Below, piece by piece: positions 9,159 through 17,500 of a stretch of 64,000 nt of DNA. The first letter of the stretch is position 1, and every line of letters begins with the position of its first letter. The translations under genes and the position numbers were made by a program. This DNA comes from Christensenella hongkongensis (lineage in GTDB: Bacteria; Bacillota; Clostridia; Christensenellales; Christensenellaceae), in contig NZ_LAYJ01000112.1 in assembly GCF_000981035.1 (NCBI RefSeq), positions 115,985 through 179,984 on the forward strand, in the 5' to 3' direction. The notes under the pieces are model-generated. The model was not told the origin of the DNA. It ran no database searches and saw only the letters and a program-made list of their open reading frames with translations.

Positions 9159-10244
9159 TTGAATCATCAAAAAGCAATCAAGGGCCTGCTGATCGCGCTG
9201 ATTGCGCTGGGAGTAATAGCGGGTGTGGTGGCCTATTCATTGTTTGGGACTTATTTTGCCCTGAAAGCGAATCCTATGAGCGCGTTTACAAATACGAGCC
9301 AGGGAGCGCTCGCGTCAGACGACGTAAACTATGATGCAAACGCACATGTGGAAACGGTACAAATCGACGGGCAGACATATCAAAAGAAAAATGGTGTGAT
9401 CAGCATCCTGATGCTCGGCATTGACTGGGACGGCACGGAGCAAAAGGATGCGACCGGCGCGCGCAGCGATATGCTGATGCTGTGCACGATCGATACCGAG
9501 ACGAATGATATTTCCTTCCTGTCCATTCCGCGCGACACGCGGACTGTGGTTCACAAGGTGGATCAAAAAACAGGTAAGGTGGAAGAAAAAGAATATATGA
9601 CCAAGATCAATCACGCATACATCCTTGGCGGGGGAAACGATCCGAACCTGTACGGACCGCAAAACGCGATGCGGGCTACAGAAGACCTCATAGAATGCGA
9701 CGGGCAGCTTTCCATTCCTGTGCAACAGTATATTTCGATTGACCTGGAGCACTTATCCGATCTTGCGGACGCATTTGGAGGCGTTGAGGTAACGCTCGAC
9801 CAGGACGTGCCTTACGTGGGAAGCGAGGGGGAAACGGTGACGTTGCAAGGGGACACCGTGCGCCTTTACCTGCAAAACAGGAAAGACCAGGACGACGGCG
9901 AGATGTCCCGCCAGCGCCACGAGCAGGATTTTATGAAGGCGCTTGCAAAGAAAATCAAACAGATGGGCGCAGTGCAGTCCGCCTCCAAGCTTTTTACGCA
10001 GCTTAATAACAAGGTGATCCAGACAAACCTGAATCTGGACCAGATCGTTGCAATGGCGGGCGTGCTCGATAAGGTTTCATCGATAGACGATATCACGATG
10101 GATACCTTCACTGAAACGGACGAGAGCTGGCAGAAATTCCCGGATCCGATTGTAACGACGCCCTCCAAGCTCGATTATTTCGTTATGGACGACCAGGAGT
10201 TGCTGGATAAAATGCTAACGCTTTACTACTCGCCCCAGGAATAA
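9159..10244 (+). CDS. LytR-CpsA-Psr (LCP) family wall-polymer ligase, copy 2
   Basis: A 361-residue paralogue of the preceding gene, similar from the first residues (NHQKAIKGL against NHHKAIKGL) to the end of the core. It has the same N-terminal anchor and LCP motifs (LMLGIDWDG, GARSDMLML, SIPRDTR). It lacks the Ala/Ser-rich tail of copy 1 and instead has an insertion near residues 310-330. It also begins at TTG, with GGGAGG eight bases upstream. Tandem LCP duplication with divergence is common in Gram-positive bacteria and usually reflects redundancy or different polymer preference. Confidence 0.9.
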   Translation: MNHQKAIKGLLIALIALGVIAGVVAYSLFGTYFALKANPMSAFTNTSQGALASDDVNYDANAHVETVQIDGQTYQKKNGVISILMLGIDWDGTEQKDATGARSDMLMLCTIDTETNDISFLSIPRDTRTVVHKVDQKTGKVEEKEYMTKINHAYILGGGNDPNLYGPQNAMRATEDLIECDGQLSIPVQQYISIDLEHLSDLADAFGGVEVTLDQDVPYVGSEGETVTLQGDTVRLYLQNRKDQDDGEMSRQRHEQDFMKALAKKIKQMGAVQSASKLFTQLNNKVIQTNLNLDQIVAMAGVLDKVSSIDDITMDTFTETDESWQKFPDPIVTTPSKLDYFVMDDQELLDKMLTLYYSPQE

Positions 10245-10251
10245 GGGAATC

Positions 10252-10281
10252 AAAAAAGCAATGGCCGCGGCCATTGCTTTT
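10252..10281. terminator. bidirectional terminator between LCP copy 2 and the TtcA-like gene
   Basis: A near-perfect palindrome, AAAAAGCAATGGCC / GGCCATTGCTTTTT, usable from both sides. Confidence 0.92.
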
Positions 10282-10288
10282 TTATCTG

Positions 10289-11020
10289 TCAGGTCAGGTT
10301 GTCAAAATCCTTATCCCACAGGTTATAGGTCTGCGTATTCCTGATTGCGCCGAGCATATTATCCGCAGCCTGTGGGTTGAGCGTTCCCAAATACCGGATA
10401 ATCTCTTTGGCCTGCTCGCGTTTGGTGGAAAAATCAATCGGACATGGATTTTTGGCGATTGGGATATCAAGGCGGCGGACGGCGGAAATAATATCGGTTT
10501 CCCGCAGGAATACAAACGGCCGTATCAGAGTAATATCCCGCCTTGAAAGATAGGACTTGGGAGAAAAGGTGTTCATACGCCCCTCGTACATGAGGCTCAT
10601 GAGCAGCGTCTGTACCACGTCGTCGCCGTGGTGTGCAAAAGCTGCCTTGTTGCAGCCAAGCTTTTCCGCAGTTTCATAAAGAGCGCCTTTACGCATCTTG
10701 GCGCACAGGGCGCATGGATTTTTCTCTTTGCGAATATTGAAAACAATATCTGAAATTTGTGTCTTGATAATTGTGAGCGGCACCCCAAGACCGTCTGTAT
10801 ATTGCTGCATTACGTCTGTTGCATAATTTCCAAAGCCGAGATCCACGGTGACGGCAAGGAGCTCGTAATCTGTTTTGGCATATTTTTGGTATAGTGTAAG
10901 GGCATAGAGCAGCAGCATGGAATCCTTGCCGCCGGATAGCCCCACTGCGATTTTATCACCCGGGGAAATCATGGAAAACCGCTCGTCCGCACGGCGGACA
11001 CCGCCTAAAATTTTTCTCAT
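10289..11020 (-). CDS. TtcA-like tRNA 2-thiolation ATPase
   Basis: A 243-residue PP-loop ATPase: SGGKDS at residues 29-34 adenylates a tRNA base before sulfur transfer. A CALC pair near residue 113 and a third cysteine in KNPCP near residue 192 match the three cysteines that hold the 4Fe-4S cluster in TtcA-type enzymes. TtcA makes 2-thiocytidine at position 32. The protein is shorter than E. coli TtcA and the specific base is not certain. It sits alone on the minus strand, sharing a terminator with the converging LCP gene. Confidence 0.82.
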   Translation of the reverse strand: MRKILGGVRRADERFSMISPGDKIAVGLSGGKDSMLLLYALTLYQKYAKTDYELLAVTVDLGFGNYATDVMQQYTDGLGVPLTIIKTQISDIVFNIRKEKNPCALCAKMRKGALYETAEKLGCNKAAFAHHGDDVVQTLLMSLMYEGRMNTFSPKSYLSRRDITLIRPFVFLRETDIISAVRRLDIPIAKNPCPIDFSTKREQAKEIIRYLGTLNPQAADNMLGAIRNTQTYNLWDKDFDNLT

Positions 11021-11134
11021 ACGCTTAATTTTAAATCCTTAACACTTTCTAAAATAATCGCTATTTTATTGAAATTATATCACAGATACAGTATCATTGT
11101 ATTGTTTGATTTTAAAAAAGGGGTAATGATATCT

Positions 11135-11614
11135 ATGGTAAGTGCGGCAAGCCTTTGGACGGTGTTTGGGACATCCATCCTGCCAATTATAGAATTGAAG
11201 GGAGCGATCCCGCTGGGCCTTGGGCTGGGGGTACCGTTCTGGACGACTTATTTTCTCGCTTTGCTGGGCTCATGCCTCCCTGCGCCGTTTATTGTTATTT
11301 TCATCGAACGGATTATACGCTGGATGCAGGGCAGCAAAGTAAAGCTTTTCAACAAATTTGCAAACTGGCTGATGGGAAAGGTGGAAAAGCACAAGGGAGG
11401 TATTGAAAAATACGGATATCTCGGCGTGTTTATCTTTGTGGCGATTCCATTGCCTGGAACCGGCGTGTGGACAGGCTCGCTGATTGCAAGCGTGCTGGGC
11501 CTGAAGCCCGCAAAGGCAATCCCGCTGGTAATCCTTGGGAACGTGGTTGCAGGGTTTATTATGCTTATGCTATCGAGCATCTTTTTCCCGGGCATGGCGC
11601 CATGGTCAGCCTGA
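11135..11614 (+). CDS. small multidrug export-type integral membrane protein (COG2426 family)
   Basis: A 159-residue polytopic protein of the Sm_multidrug_ex family, recognisable from the paired hydrophobic hairpins and the IELKGAIPLGLGLG and FVAIPLPGTGVWTGSL motifs. Four or so membrane helices are visible with a basic cytoplasmic loop near residue 65-90. The family name rests on weak evidence of drug export; transport function is unproven. Start 11135 is chosen because AAGGGG lies 11 bases upstream; ATG 11126 in the same frame is only two bases from it. A TTG at 11069 would add an unsupported extension. A terminator follows. Confidence 0.78.
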   Translation: MVSAASLWTVFGTSILPIIELKGAIPLGLGLGVPFWTTYFLALLGSCLPAPFIVIFIERIIRWMQGSKVKLFNKFANWLMGKVEKHKGGIEKYGYLGVFIFVAIPLPGTGVWTGSLIASVLGLKPAKAIPLVILGNVVAGFIMLMLSSIFFPGMAPWSA

Positions 11615-11629
11615 CGGTAAATCAGTATG

Positions 11630-11660
11630 CAGGCAGCCTTTAAAAGCTGCCTGTTTTTTT
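11630..11660 (+). terminator. rho-independent terminator
   Basis: CAGGCAGC / GCTGCCTG stem followed by TTTTTTT. Confidence 0.9.
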
Positions 11661-11731
11661 ATGAGACATTTTCCCTTCCTGCAAGCAACCTGCAATAATC
11701 ACAATATTGCAAAACAAAAGAGAAAAGTGCC

Positions 11732-11760
11732 TTGTGCTTTTTAAGTTCACGCTGTATAAT
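11732..11760 (+). promoter_or_regulatory. sigma-A-like promoter of the cobalamin-controlled operon
   Basis: TTGTGC, 17 bases, perfect TATAAT, placed about 25 bases before the riboswitch. Confidence 0.75.
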
Positions 11761-11785
11761 ACAAACTGTTCATTAATATTTGCTT

Positions 11786-11943
11786 TTTATAGGTGGCCGG
11801 CATTGCCGGTCTGGGAAACAGGTGCAAGTCCTGTACGGTACCGCCGCTGTAATTACGGAGTATCGGTCCAATAAAGCCACTGGAGTTTTCCGGGAAGGCG
11901 GGCCGGATGCGTCGATGTAAAAGTCAGAAGACAGGCCTATGAA
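11786..11943 (+). ncRNA. cobalamin (B12) riboswitch
   Basis: The aptamer consensus is easy to follow: a closing stem TATAGG / CCTAT, the GGTGCAAGTCC segment and CCGCCGCTGTAA. Then come AGCCACTGGA, CCGGGAAGGCG, and AAGTCAGAAGACAGGCC near the 3' end. It precedes a metal-chelate ABC transporter, so bound adenosyl- or other cobalamin is expected to lower expression of the importer. A strong hairpin at 12001-12043 lies downstream and could be the expression platform. Confidence 0.95.
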
Positions 11944-12000
11944 ACGACATAATACTGGATCTGCGAGTTACGGATACGTATTTTTATTTTGCATTTAAAA

Positions 12001-12043
12001 AAACGGGCAAATGCAGGCGTAAAAACCTGTGTTTGCCCGTTTC
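12001..12043 (+). promoter_or_regulatory. long hairpin between riboswitch and first gene, likely expression platform
   Basis: AAACGGGCAAATGCAGG pairs with CCTGTGTTTGCCCGTTT around an eight-base loop. The tail is TTTCCCTCCCC, not a classical U run, so it is either an imperfect terminator or a stem that competes with other structure. Placement fits riboswitch control. Confidence 0.6.
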
Positions 12044-12103
12044 CCTCCCCAAGGGTTTTACAAAAATACGTTTTCACTTCCAGGCAAAACGAAGGAGAGA
12101 AAA

Positions 12104-13162
12104 ATGAAAAGTATGAAAAGAATTGTTTGTGTGGCAATCATTGCCATAATGGTAGCAGGACTGATGGCGTGCAGCGCTCCGGCGCAGGAATCGCAGGCGC
12201 CGTCCGCATCCGAAGCTGCGTCTGAAACGCCGGTGGCAAGCGCGAGCGGGCAGGCGTCTGCGGCAGCGTCCGGGGATTCTGTTTTCCCGTTTGAGCTGAC
12301 AACATATGAAGACGCAGTGGTGACGTTTGACCATGTGCCAGAGCGCGTAATTGCCGCAAACCCGAATGCGGGTGAAGAGCTGATGGCGCTTGGCCTTGGC
12401 GACAAGATCATCGCGACGAGCTACAACAACGCGCAGGTCGCTGAAGAATACCGCGCGGAATATGAATCCAAACCAAGCCTTACGGAGGAAGGACAGCCGT
12501 CCCTTGAAGTGGTGCTTGACCTCAACCCGGATTTTATTTATGGCAGGAGCTCGGCGTTCGGCAAAAAGGGAATTGCATCCCATGATACGCTGACACAAAA
12601 CGGAATCATGTCCCTTTCGTCCATCGAAGGCTATAAAAAAGGCGCCGATGTGGAAGACGTTTACCAGGATTTCTACAACCTCGGCAAGATTTTCCAGGTG
12701 GAGGATAAGGCAAACGAGGTTGTCGACGGCATGAAGCAACGTATTGCCGCAGTAGAAGAAAAGGTAGCCGGAGTGGAGCCGGTTAAGGTATTCAACTTCG
12801 ATATGGAAATGGATGGCGGCGCATACACGCCGGGTAATAACTTTACCTCCAAACTGATCCGCCATGCGGGCGGCGTCAACGTTTTTGAGGATTTGGAAGA
12901 AACATGGAACACGGTTAGCTGGGAAGCGGTCGTGGAAGCGGATCCTGATATTATTGTGATCAACGACTACAGCGGAACGCCGCTGGATGAAAAAATCGAG
13001 CAGCTCAAAACCAATCCGGCCCTCTCAGGGCTGAAAGCAGTGCAGGAAGAAAACTTCCTTGTCATCACTCTGCCGGAAGTGTTTGCAAGCTCGAGAATTG
13101 CAGATACCATCGAAAAGTTTGCAAAAGGCTTCCATCCTGATTTATTCACGGAAGCTGAATAA
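12104..13162 (+). CDS. FecB/BtuF-type ABC substrate-binding lipoprotein, copy 1
   Basis: A 352-residue lipoprotein: signal peptide with lipobox LMAC, so Cys would be lipidated, then an Ala/Ser-rich linker and a periplasmic-binding fold of the FecB/BtuF (class III) type. VPERVIAANPNAGEELMALGLGDKIIAT is the usual first-lobe start, and a later SWEAVVEADPDIIVINDY segment belongs to the second lobe. AAGGAG sits seven bases before ATG 12104. It is the first gene after the cobalamin riboswitch, so the ligand is most likely a corrinoid. The family also binds siderophores and haem. Confidence 0.9.
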   Translation: MKSMKRIVCVAIIAIMVAGLMACSAPAQESQAPSASEAASETPVASASGQASAAASGDSVFPFELTTYEDAVVTFDHVPERVIAANPNAGEELMALGLGDKIIATSYNNAQVAEEYRAEYESKPSLTEEGQPSLEVVLDLNPDFIYGRSSAFGKKGIASHDTLTQNGIMSLSSIEGYKKGADVEDVYQDFYNLGKIFQVEDKANEVVDGMKQRIAAVEEKVAGVEPVKVFNFDMEMDGGAYTPGNNFTSKLIRHAGGVNVFEDLEETWNTVSWEAVVEADPDIIVINDYSGTPLDEKIEQLKTNPALSGLKAVQEENFLVITLPEVFASSRIADTIEKFAKGFHPDLFTEAE

Positions 13163-13181
13163 AAGAATTTATGACAGTAAT

Positions 13182-13221
13182 CAAGGACAATGTGGCAGCT
13201 TGGACGGCCGTATTGTCCTTG
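13182..13221 (+). promoter_or_regulatory. intercistronic hairpin between the two binding-protein genes
   Basis: A perfect ten-base stem, CAAGGACAAT / ATTGTCCTTG, with a 20-base loop. There is no immediate U run, so it may act as an RNA stability element or partial attenuator rather than a full terminator. Confidence 0.5.
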
Positions 13222-13285
13222 AATTTGTTCCGGTTTTTCCGTTAGCTTGTGCATTGGAATTTACCGTCTGACACGGGGAGAAAAA

Positions 13286-14347
13286 ATGAAACATGTAAGA
13301 AGAATTGTATGTGTGGCAATCATTGCCATAATGATGGCAGGACTGATGGCATGCAGCGCGCCGGTGCAGGAATCGCAGGCGCCGGCTGCAGGTGCGTCTG
13401 AAACGGTTTCGCAAGAGCCTTCCGCCAGCGCAACGGGCTCTGATGCAGCGTCTGCAAAAAGCAGCGGCGCAGGATTCCCGTTTGAGCTTACGACATTTGA
13501 CGGCGCGGTAGTAACGTTCGATTATGTTCCGGAGCGTGTGTTGGCTGCAAATCCGGATGCGGGTGAAGAACTGATGGCGCTTGGCCTGGGCGATAAGATC
13601 ATAGCGACGAGCTATAATTATGCGCAGGTTGCCGAGGAATATCGTGCGGAATATGAAGCCAAACAAAGCCTTACGGATAGCGGGTATCCGGCACTTGAGG
13701 CTGTTCTCGGACTCGATCCGGATTTTGTATATGGGCGCAGCGCGGCTTTTGACCAGAAAGGGATCGCGTCTCACGATACCCTGACAGAAAATGGAATTAT
13801 GTCCTTATCCTCGATCGAGAGCTACAAGATGGGAGCCGATGTGGAGGATGTTTACCAGGATTTCTATAACCTTGGCAGGATTTTCCAGGTGGAGGACAAA
13901 GCAAACGAGATCGTCGACGATATGAAATCACGAATTGCGGCTGTGGAAGAAAAAGTAGCGGACGCGCAGCCGGTTAAGGTGTTTAATTTTGATTCTGAAG
14001 AAGAGGGCGGCGCATACACGGCGGGAAACAACTTCACCTCCAGCCTGATTCGGCACGCCGGCGGAGTTAACGTATTTGGAGACCTTGAAGAAACATGGGG
14101 CACGGTCAGTTGGGAAGCGGTTGTGGAGGCCAATCCTGATATCATTGTGATCAACGACTACAGCGGCACTACGCTGGATGAAAAAATACGGCAGTTAAAG
14201 GAAAATCCAGCGCTGTCGGGCCTTAAGGCAGTGCAGGAAGAAAACTTCCTTGTCATTACCCTGCCGGAGGTATTTGCAAGCTCGCGCGCAGCGGATACGA
14301 TTGAAAAATTTGCACAGGCTTTCCATCCGGAATTATTTGTGGAATAA
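13286..14347 (+). CDS. FecB/BtuF-type ABC substrate-binding lipoprotein, copy 2
   Basis: A 353-residue tandem paralogue of the preceding lipoprotein, nearly identical over the signal peptide, lipobox (LMAC) and most of the binding domain. Differences cluster in the Ser/Ala linker and in the first lobe (for example FDQKGIASHDT against FGKKGIASHDT). GGGGAG lies five bases before ATG 13286. The permease start follows only two bases after its stop, so this copy is the one tightly coupled to the transporter. Two binding proteins feeding one channel may widen the range of corrinoids captured. Confidence 0.9.
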   Translation: MKHVRRIVCVAIIAIMMAGLMACSAPVQESQAPAAGASETVSQEPSASATGSDAASAKSSGAGFPFELTTFDGAVVTFDYVPERVLAANPDAGEELMALGLGDKIIATSYNYAQVAEEYRAEYEAKQSLTDSGYPALEAVLGLDPDFVYGRSAAFDQKGIASHDTLTENGIMSLSSIESYKMGADVEDVYQDFYNLGRIFQVEDKANEIVDDMKSRIAAVEEKVADAQPVKVFNFDSEEEGGAYTAGNNFTSSLIRHAGGVNVFGDLEETWGTVSWEAVVEANPDIIVINDYSGTTLDEKIRQLKENPALSGLKAVQEENFLVITLPEVFASSRAADTIEKFAQAFHPELFVE

Positions 14348-14349
14348 CG

Positions 14350-15408
14350 ATGAAAAAATTATCCGTTTACATCAAAAATAATACCCTTGCTTGCTGTATC
14401 GCGCTTGGCATAATACTCGTGCTGTCCGTGATACTGTGTATTGGGATCGGTCCGGTTTCGATTTCTTTTGATACCGTCTGGAACGTGATGTTTGGCAAGC
14501 TGTTTGGGATGGATATTTCTTCTGTCGCTGAAAATACCCAGAATATTGTATGGCATTTACGTACTCCGCGCGTGTTGCTCGGCCTGATGGTTGGAGCAGG
14601 GCTTTCTCTGGCGGGCGTCGCAATGCAGGCGTTGACCAAAAATCCGCTTGCCGATCCATATGTGCTTGGAATTTCTTCCGGCGCATATTTTGGCGCGGTG
14701 ATCGCAATCATACTCGGCGGCTTTGCAATTTTTGGACTGTTTAAGGTGCAGGTAGGGGCATTTTTGGGGGCGATTATCGCAATTTCAGTCGTATATGCCT
14801 TTTCAAAAAGCGGACGCTCGGTTACTCCCATCACACTGATTTTGGTGGGAATGGCGGTGGCTGCTATGTTCAGCGCGTTTGCGAATTTCATTGTGTACAA
14901 TGCGCCTGACGATACCAAAATAAGGGAAACCAGTTTTTGGCTCCTTGGCGGAATTGCCGGAGTACAGTGGACAGAGCTGATACCCATTGCGATTGTGACT
15001 GGGCCGGGTATTATTGCGATGTTTTGTCTTTCGTCTCCACTCAATGCAATGATGATGGGCGACAGTACCGCGGTAACCCTTGGCGTGAACCTGAATACGG
15101 TGCGCAATGTGCTGATCGTTATCACGGCGATCCTCACAGGCGTTACGGTAGCTGTGGCGGGCTGCATCGGTTTTGTGGGACTTGTGGTACCGCATATTGT
15201 ACGGTCTATCGTCGGCGCGGATCACAAAAAGGTGATACCGCTGTCTGTTCTTCTTGGCGCAATCTTCCTGATTTGGGTTGATGTTGGCGCACGCATGTTT
15301 GACGCGCCCAAGGAGATACCGATTGGAATCCTGACCTCTATGATTGGCGCGCCGCTCTTCCTGTGGATGATCAAGGCACGCAGATATTCGTTTGGTGAAA
15401 AGGCATGA
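14350..15408 (+). CDS. FecCD/BtuC-type ABC transporter permease
   Basis: A 352-residue integral membrane permease of the FecCD family with about ten hydrophobic helices. Family motifs visible are LRTPRVLLGLMVGAGLSLAGV near residue 70, the NPLADPYVLGISSGA stretch near residue 98 and the late GFVGLVVPHIVR coupling segment that touches the ATPase. It starts two bases after the second lipoprotein and overlaps the ATPase gene by four bases (ATGA), showing translational coupling. It would form the homodimeric channel of the cobalamin-type importer. Confidence 0.93.
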   Translation: MKKLSVYIKNNTLACCIALGIILVLSVILCIGIGPVSISFDTVWNVMFGKLFGMDISSVAENTQNIVWHLRTPRVLLGLMVGAGLSLAGVAMQALTKNPLADPYVLGISSGAYFGAVIAIILGGFAIFGLFKVQVGAFLGAIIAISVVYAFSKSGRSVTPITLILVGMAVAAMFSAFANFIVYNAPDDTKIRETSFWLLGGIAGVQWTELIPIAIVTGPGIIAMFCLSSPLNAMMMGDSTAVTLGVNLNTVRNVLIVITAILTGVTVAVAGCIGFVGLVVPHIVRSIVGADHKKVIPLSVLLGAIFLIWVDVGARMFDAPKEIPIGILTSMIGAPLFLWMIKARRYSFGEKA

Positions 15409-16169
15409 GCAGTAAACCAATATTAGACGTAAAGCGGATCCGTTATGCGGTTCGCGAATTTGAAATATTGAAGCAGGTATCGATCACCGTGGAGCCTGGG
15501 GAGTTTGTGGGCATCATCGGCCCGAACGGTAGTGGAAAATCCACACTCCTGAAGAACATTTATAAGGTTTTGACGCCAACAGGCGGGGATATTTTTGTAA
15601 AGGGGCATAACCTCGCGCACATGACAAACAGGCAGATGGCGCGGGAGATTGCCGTGGTTGCGCAGGAAAACAATACCAGCTTTGATTTTTCGGTGGAAGA
15701 GGTGGTTTCCATGGGCCGTTACCCGCACAAAAAGATGATGGAGCCTTTGGGGAATGACGACAGGGAAGCCGTTTGCGCAATGATAGAGCAGGTGGGCATG
15801 AAAGCGTTTCTCAAAAGCAGCTTTTTGAATCTCTCCGGAGGGGAGAAGCAACGGGTACTGATTGCGCGTGCGCTCGTGCAGGATACGGACCTCGTAGTGC
15901 TTGACGAGCCGACAAACCATCTGGATATGGGCAGCCAGATAAAAACGCTTAACATGATGAAAGATTCAGGGAAAACAATTCTGGCCGCTCTTCACGACCT
16001 CAGCGTCGCGTCGAAGTACTGTGACCGAATTTATGTGATGCTCGCGGGGGAAATACTGTGCGAAGGAAAACCCGGCGATGTTATTTGCGAAAAACTCATC
16101 AATCAACTCTATGGAGTAAGCGCAGAGGTGTTCGGTCATAATGGCAGGATGTTTATTGACTATCAGTAA
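15405..16169 (+). CDS. ABC transporter ATPase of the cobalamin/iron-chelate type
   Basis: A 254-residue ATPase with Walker A GPNGSGKST (near residue 39), Q-loop AQENN, signature LSGGEKQR, Walker B LVVLDEPTNHLD and H-loop ALHD. It energises the FecCD permease and closes the operon. A hairpin with a T run follows at 16212. Homology is to BtuD/FecE; the riboswitch favours corrinoid transport. Confidence 0.94.
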   Translation: MSSKPILDVKRIRYAVREFEILKQVSITVEPGEFVGIIGPNGSGKSTLLKNIYKVLTPTGGDIFVKGHNLAHMTNRQMAREIAVVAQENNTSFDFSVEEVVSMGRYPHKKMMEPLGNDDREAVCAMIEQVGMKAFLKSSFLNLSGGEKQRVLIARALVQDTDLVVLDEPTNHLDMGSQIKTLNMMKDSGKTILAALHDLSVASKYCDRIYVMLAGEILCEGKPGDVICEKLINQLYGVSAEVFGHNGRMFIDYQ

Positions 16170-16211
16170 ACGCGTTCAAATAAGCGGCCTGAAAAAAGAT
16201 GAAAATCCGCG

Positions 16212-16238
16212 CAGATACGGCAATGTATCTGTTTTTTT
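16212..16238 (+). terminator. rho-independent terminator of the cobalamin operon
   Basis: CAGATAC / GTATCTG stem followed by TTTTTTT. Confidence 0.88.
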
Positions 16239-16240
16239 GA

Positions 16241-16269
16241 TTGAAAAGAAGCCAAAGCTTTGATATAAT
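16241..16269 (+). promoter_or_regulatory. sigma-A promoter of metK
   Basis: TTGAAA, exactly 17 bases, perfect TATAAT. The leader to metK is about 50 bases, too short for a known SAM riboswitch. Confidence 0.8.
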
Positions 16270-16324
16270 AAATTATTAGTGAAATAATACATTTTTATGT
16301 ATCAATGATAATGGAGGAAAAACT

Positions 16325-17500
16325 ATGAGAAGATTATTTACTTCGGAATCAGTGACTGAGGGACATCCTGATAAAGTATGTGACCAGATTTCAGATTCCG
16401 TGCTTGACGCGATCCTCGAACAGGACCCGAATGCGCGTGTTGCGTGCGAAACGGCTGTTAATACAGGCCTTGTACTCGTTATGGGAGAAATCACAACGAA
16501 TGCTTATGTAGATATTGCTAAAATTGCGCGTGAGACAGTGAAGCAGATTGGTTTTGATAAAGCGGATTATGGCTTCGACGGCGAAACCTGCGGCGTAATC
16601 ACCAGCATTGACGAGCAGTCGCCTGATATTGCAATGGGCGTGGACAAAGCGCTCGAGGTAAGGGAAGACAACGACGACGACGCGGAAAACGGCGCGGGCG
16701 ACCAGGGTATGATGTTTGGTTATGCCTGCAACGAAACGCCTGAATATATGCCGATGCCGATCTATCTGGCGCACAGGCTTTCAAGGCGGCTTGCAGAGGT
16801 AAGGAAAAACGGTACGCTGGAGTATCTTCGCCCGGACGGAAAATCGCAGGTTACCATCGAATATGATGAAAACTGGAAGCCGATGCGTGTGGACGCAGTG
16901 GTTATTTCCACCCAGCACGATCCGGAAGCTACGCAGGCGCAGATCCGCAGAGACATGATCGAGCAGGTGATCAATCCGATGATTCCGGCCGACATGATGG
17001 ATGACGATACAAAAATCTATGTGAACCCGACGGGACGCTTTGTAATCGGCGGACCAAAGGGCGACAGCGGACTTACGGGCCGCAAAATCATTGTAGATAC
17101 TTATGGTGGAATGGGCCGTCACGGCGGCGGGGCGTTCTCAGGCAAGGATCCGTCGAAGGTAGACAGAAGCGCGGCTTATGCGGCGCGTTACGTTGCCAAG
17201 AATGTTGTTGCCGCGGGGCTTGCCGACCGCTGCGAAATCCAGCTTGCATATGCGATTGGCGTTGCGCGTCCGGTGTCTGTTTTTGTTGAAACGTTTGGCA
17301 CAGGCAAAAAGCACAGCACGGAAATTGCGGACATTATCACAAAGCTGTTTGACCTTCGCCCGACGGCAATCATTGAAAGATTACAGCTGAGAAAGCCGAT
17401 TTACAGGCAGACCGCGGCCTATGGTCATTTTGGAAGAGAAGACCTGGACCTGCCGTGGGAGAAGCTTGATATGGTGGAGGCCATCAAGAAAGAAATTTGA
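16325..17500 (+). CDS. metK: S-adenosylmethionine synthetase
   Basis: A complete 391-residue MetK, making SAM from methionine and ATP. Family landmarks are [16 protein letters not shown] at the N-terminus, the [12 protein letters not shown] signature near residue 120, and the [17 protein letters not shown]-loop-like signature near residue 265. GGAGG sits upstream of the ATG. recD2 begins at the base before its stop codon, so these two genes, and then comF, look like one transcript. Confidence 0.97.
   Translation: MRRLFTSESVTEGHPDKVCDQISDSVLDAILEQDPNARVACETAVNTGLVLVMGEITTNAYVDIAKIARETVKQIGFDKADYGFDGETCGVITSIDEQSPDIAMGVDKALEVREDNDDDAENGAGDQGMMFGYACNETPEYMPMPIYLAHRLSRRLAEVRKNGTLEYLRPDGKSQVTIEYDENWKPMRVDAVVISTQHDPEATQAQIRRDMIEQVINPMIPADMMDDDTKIYVNPTGRFVIGGPKGDSGLTGRKIIVDTYGGMGRHGGGAFSGKDPSKVDRSAAYAARYVAKNVVAAGLADRCEIQLAYAIGVARPVSVFVETFGTGKKHSTEIADIITKLFDLRPTAIIERLQLRKPIYRQTAAYGHFGREDLDLPWEKLDMVEAIKKEI

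Noticed and set aside
16270-16324. SAM riboswitch ahead of metK
   Set aside because: The leader is only about 50 bases and has no SAM-I, SAM-II or SMK consensus.
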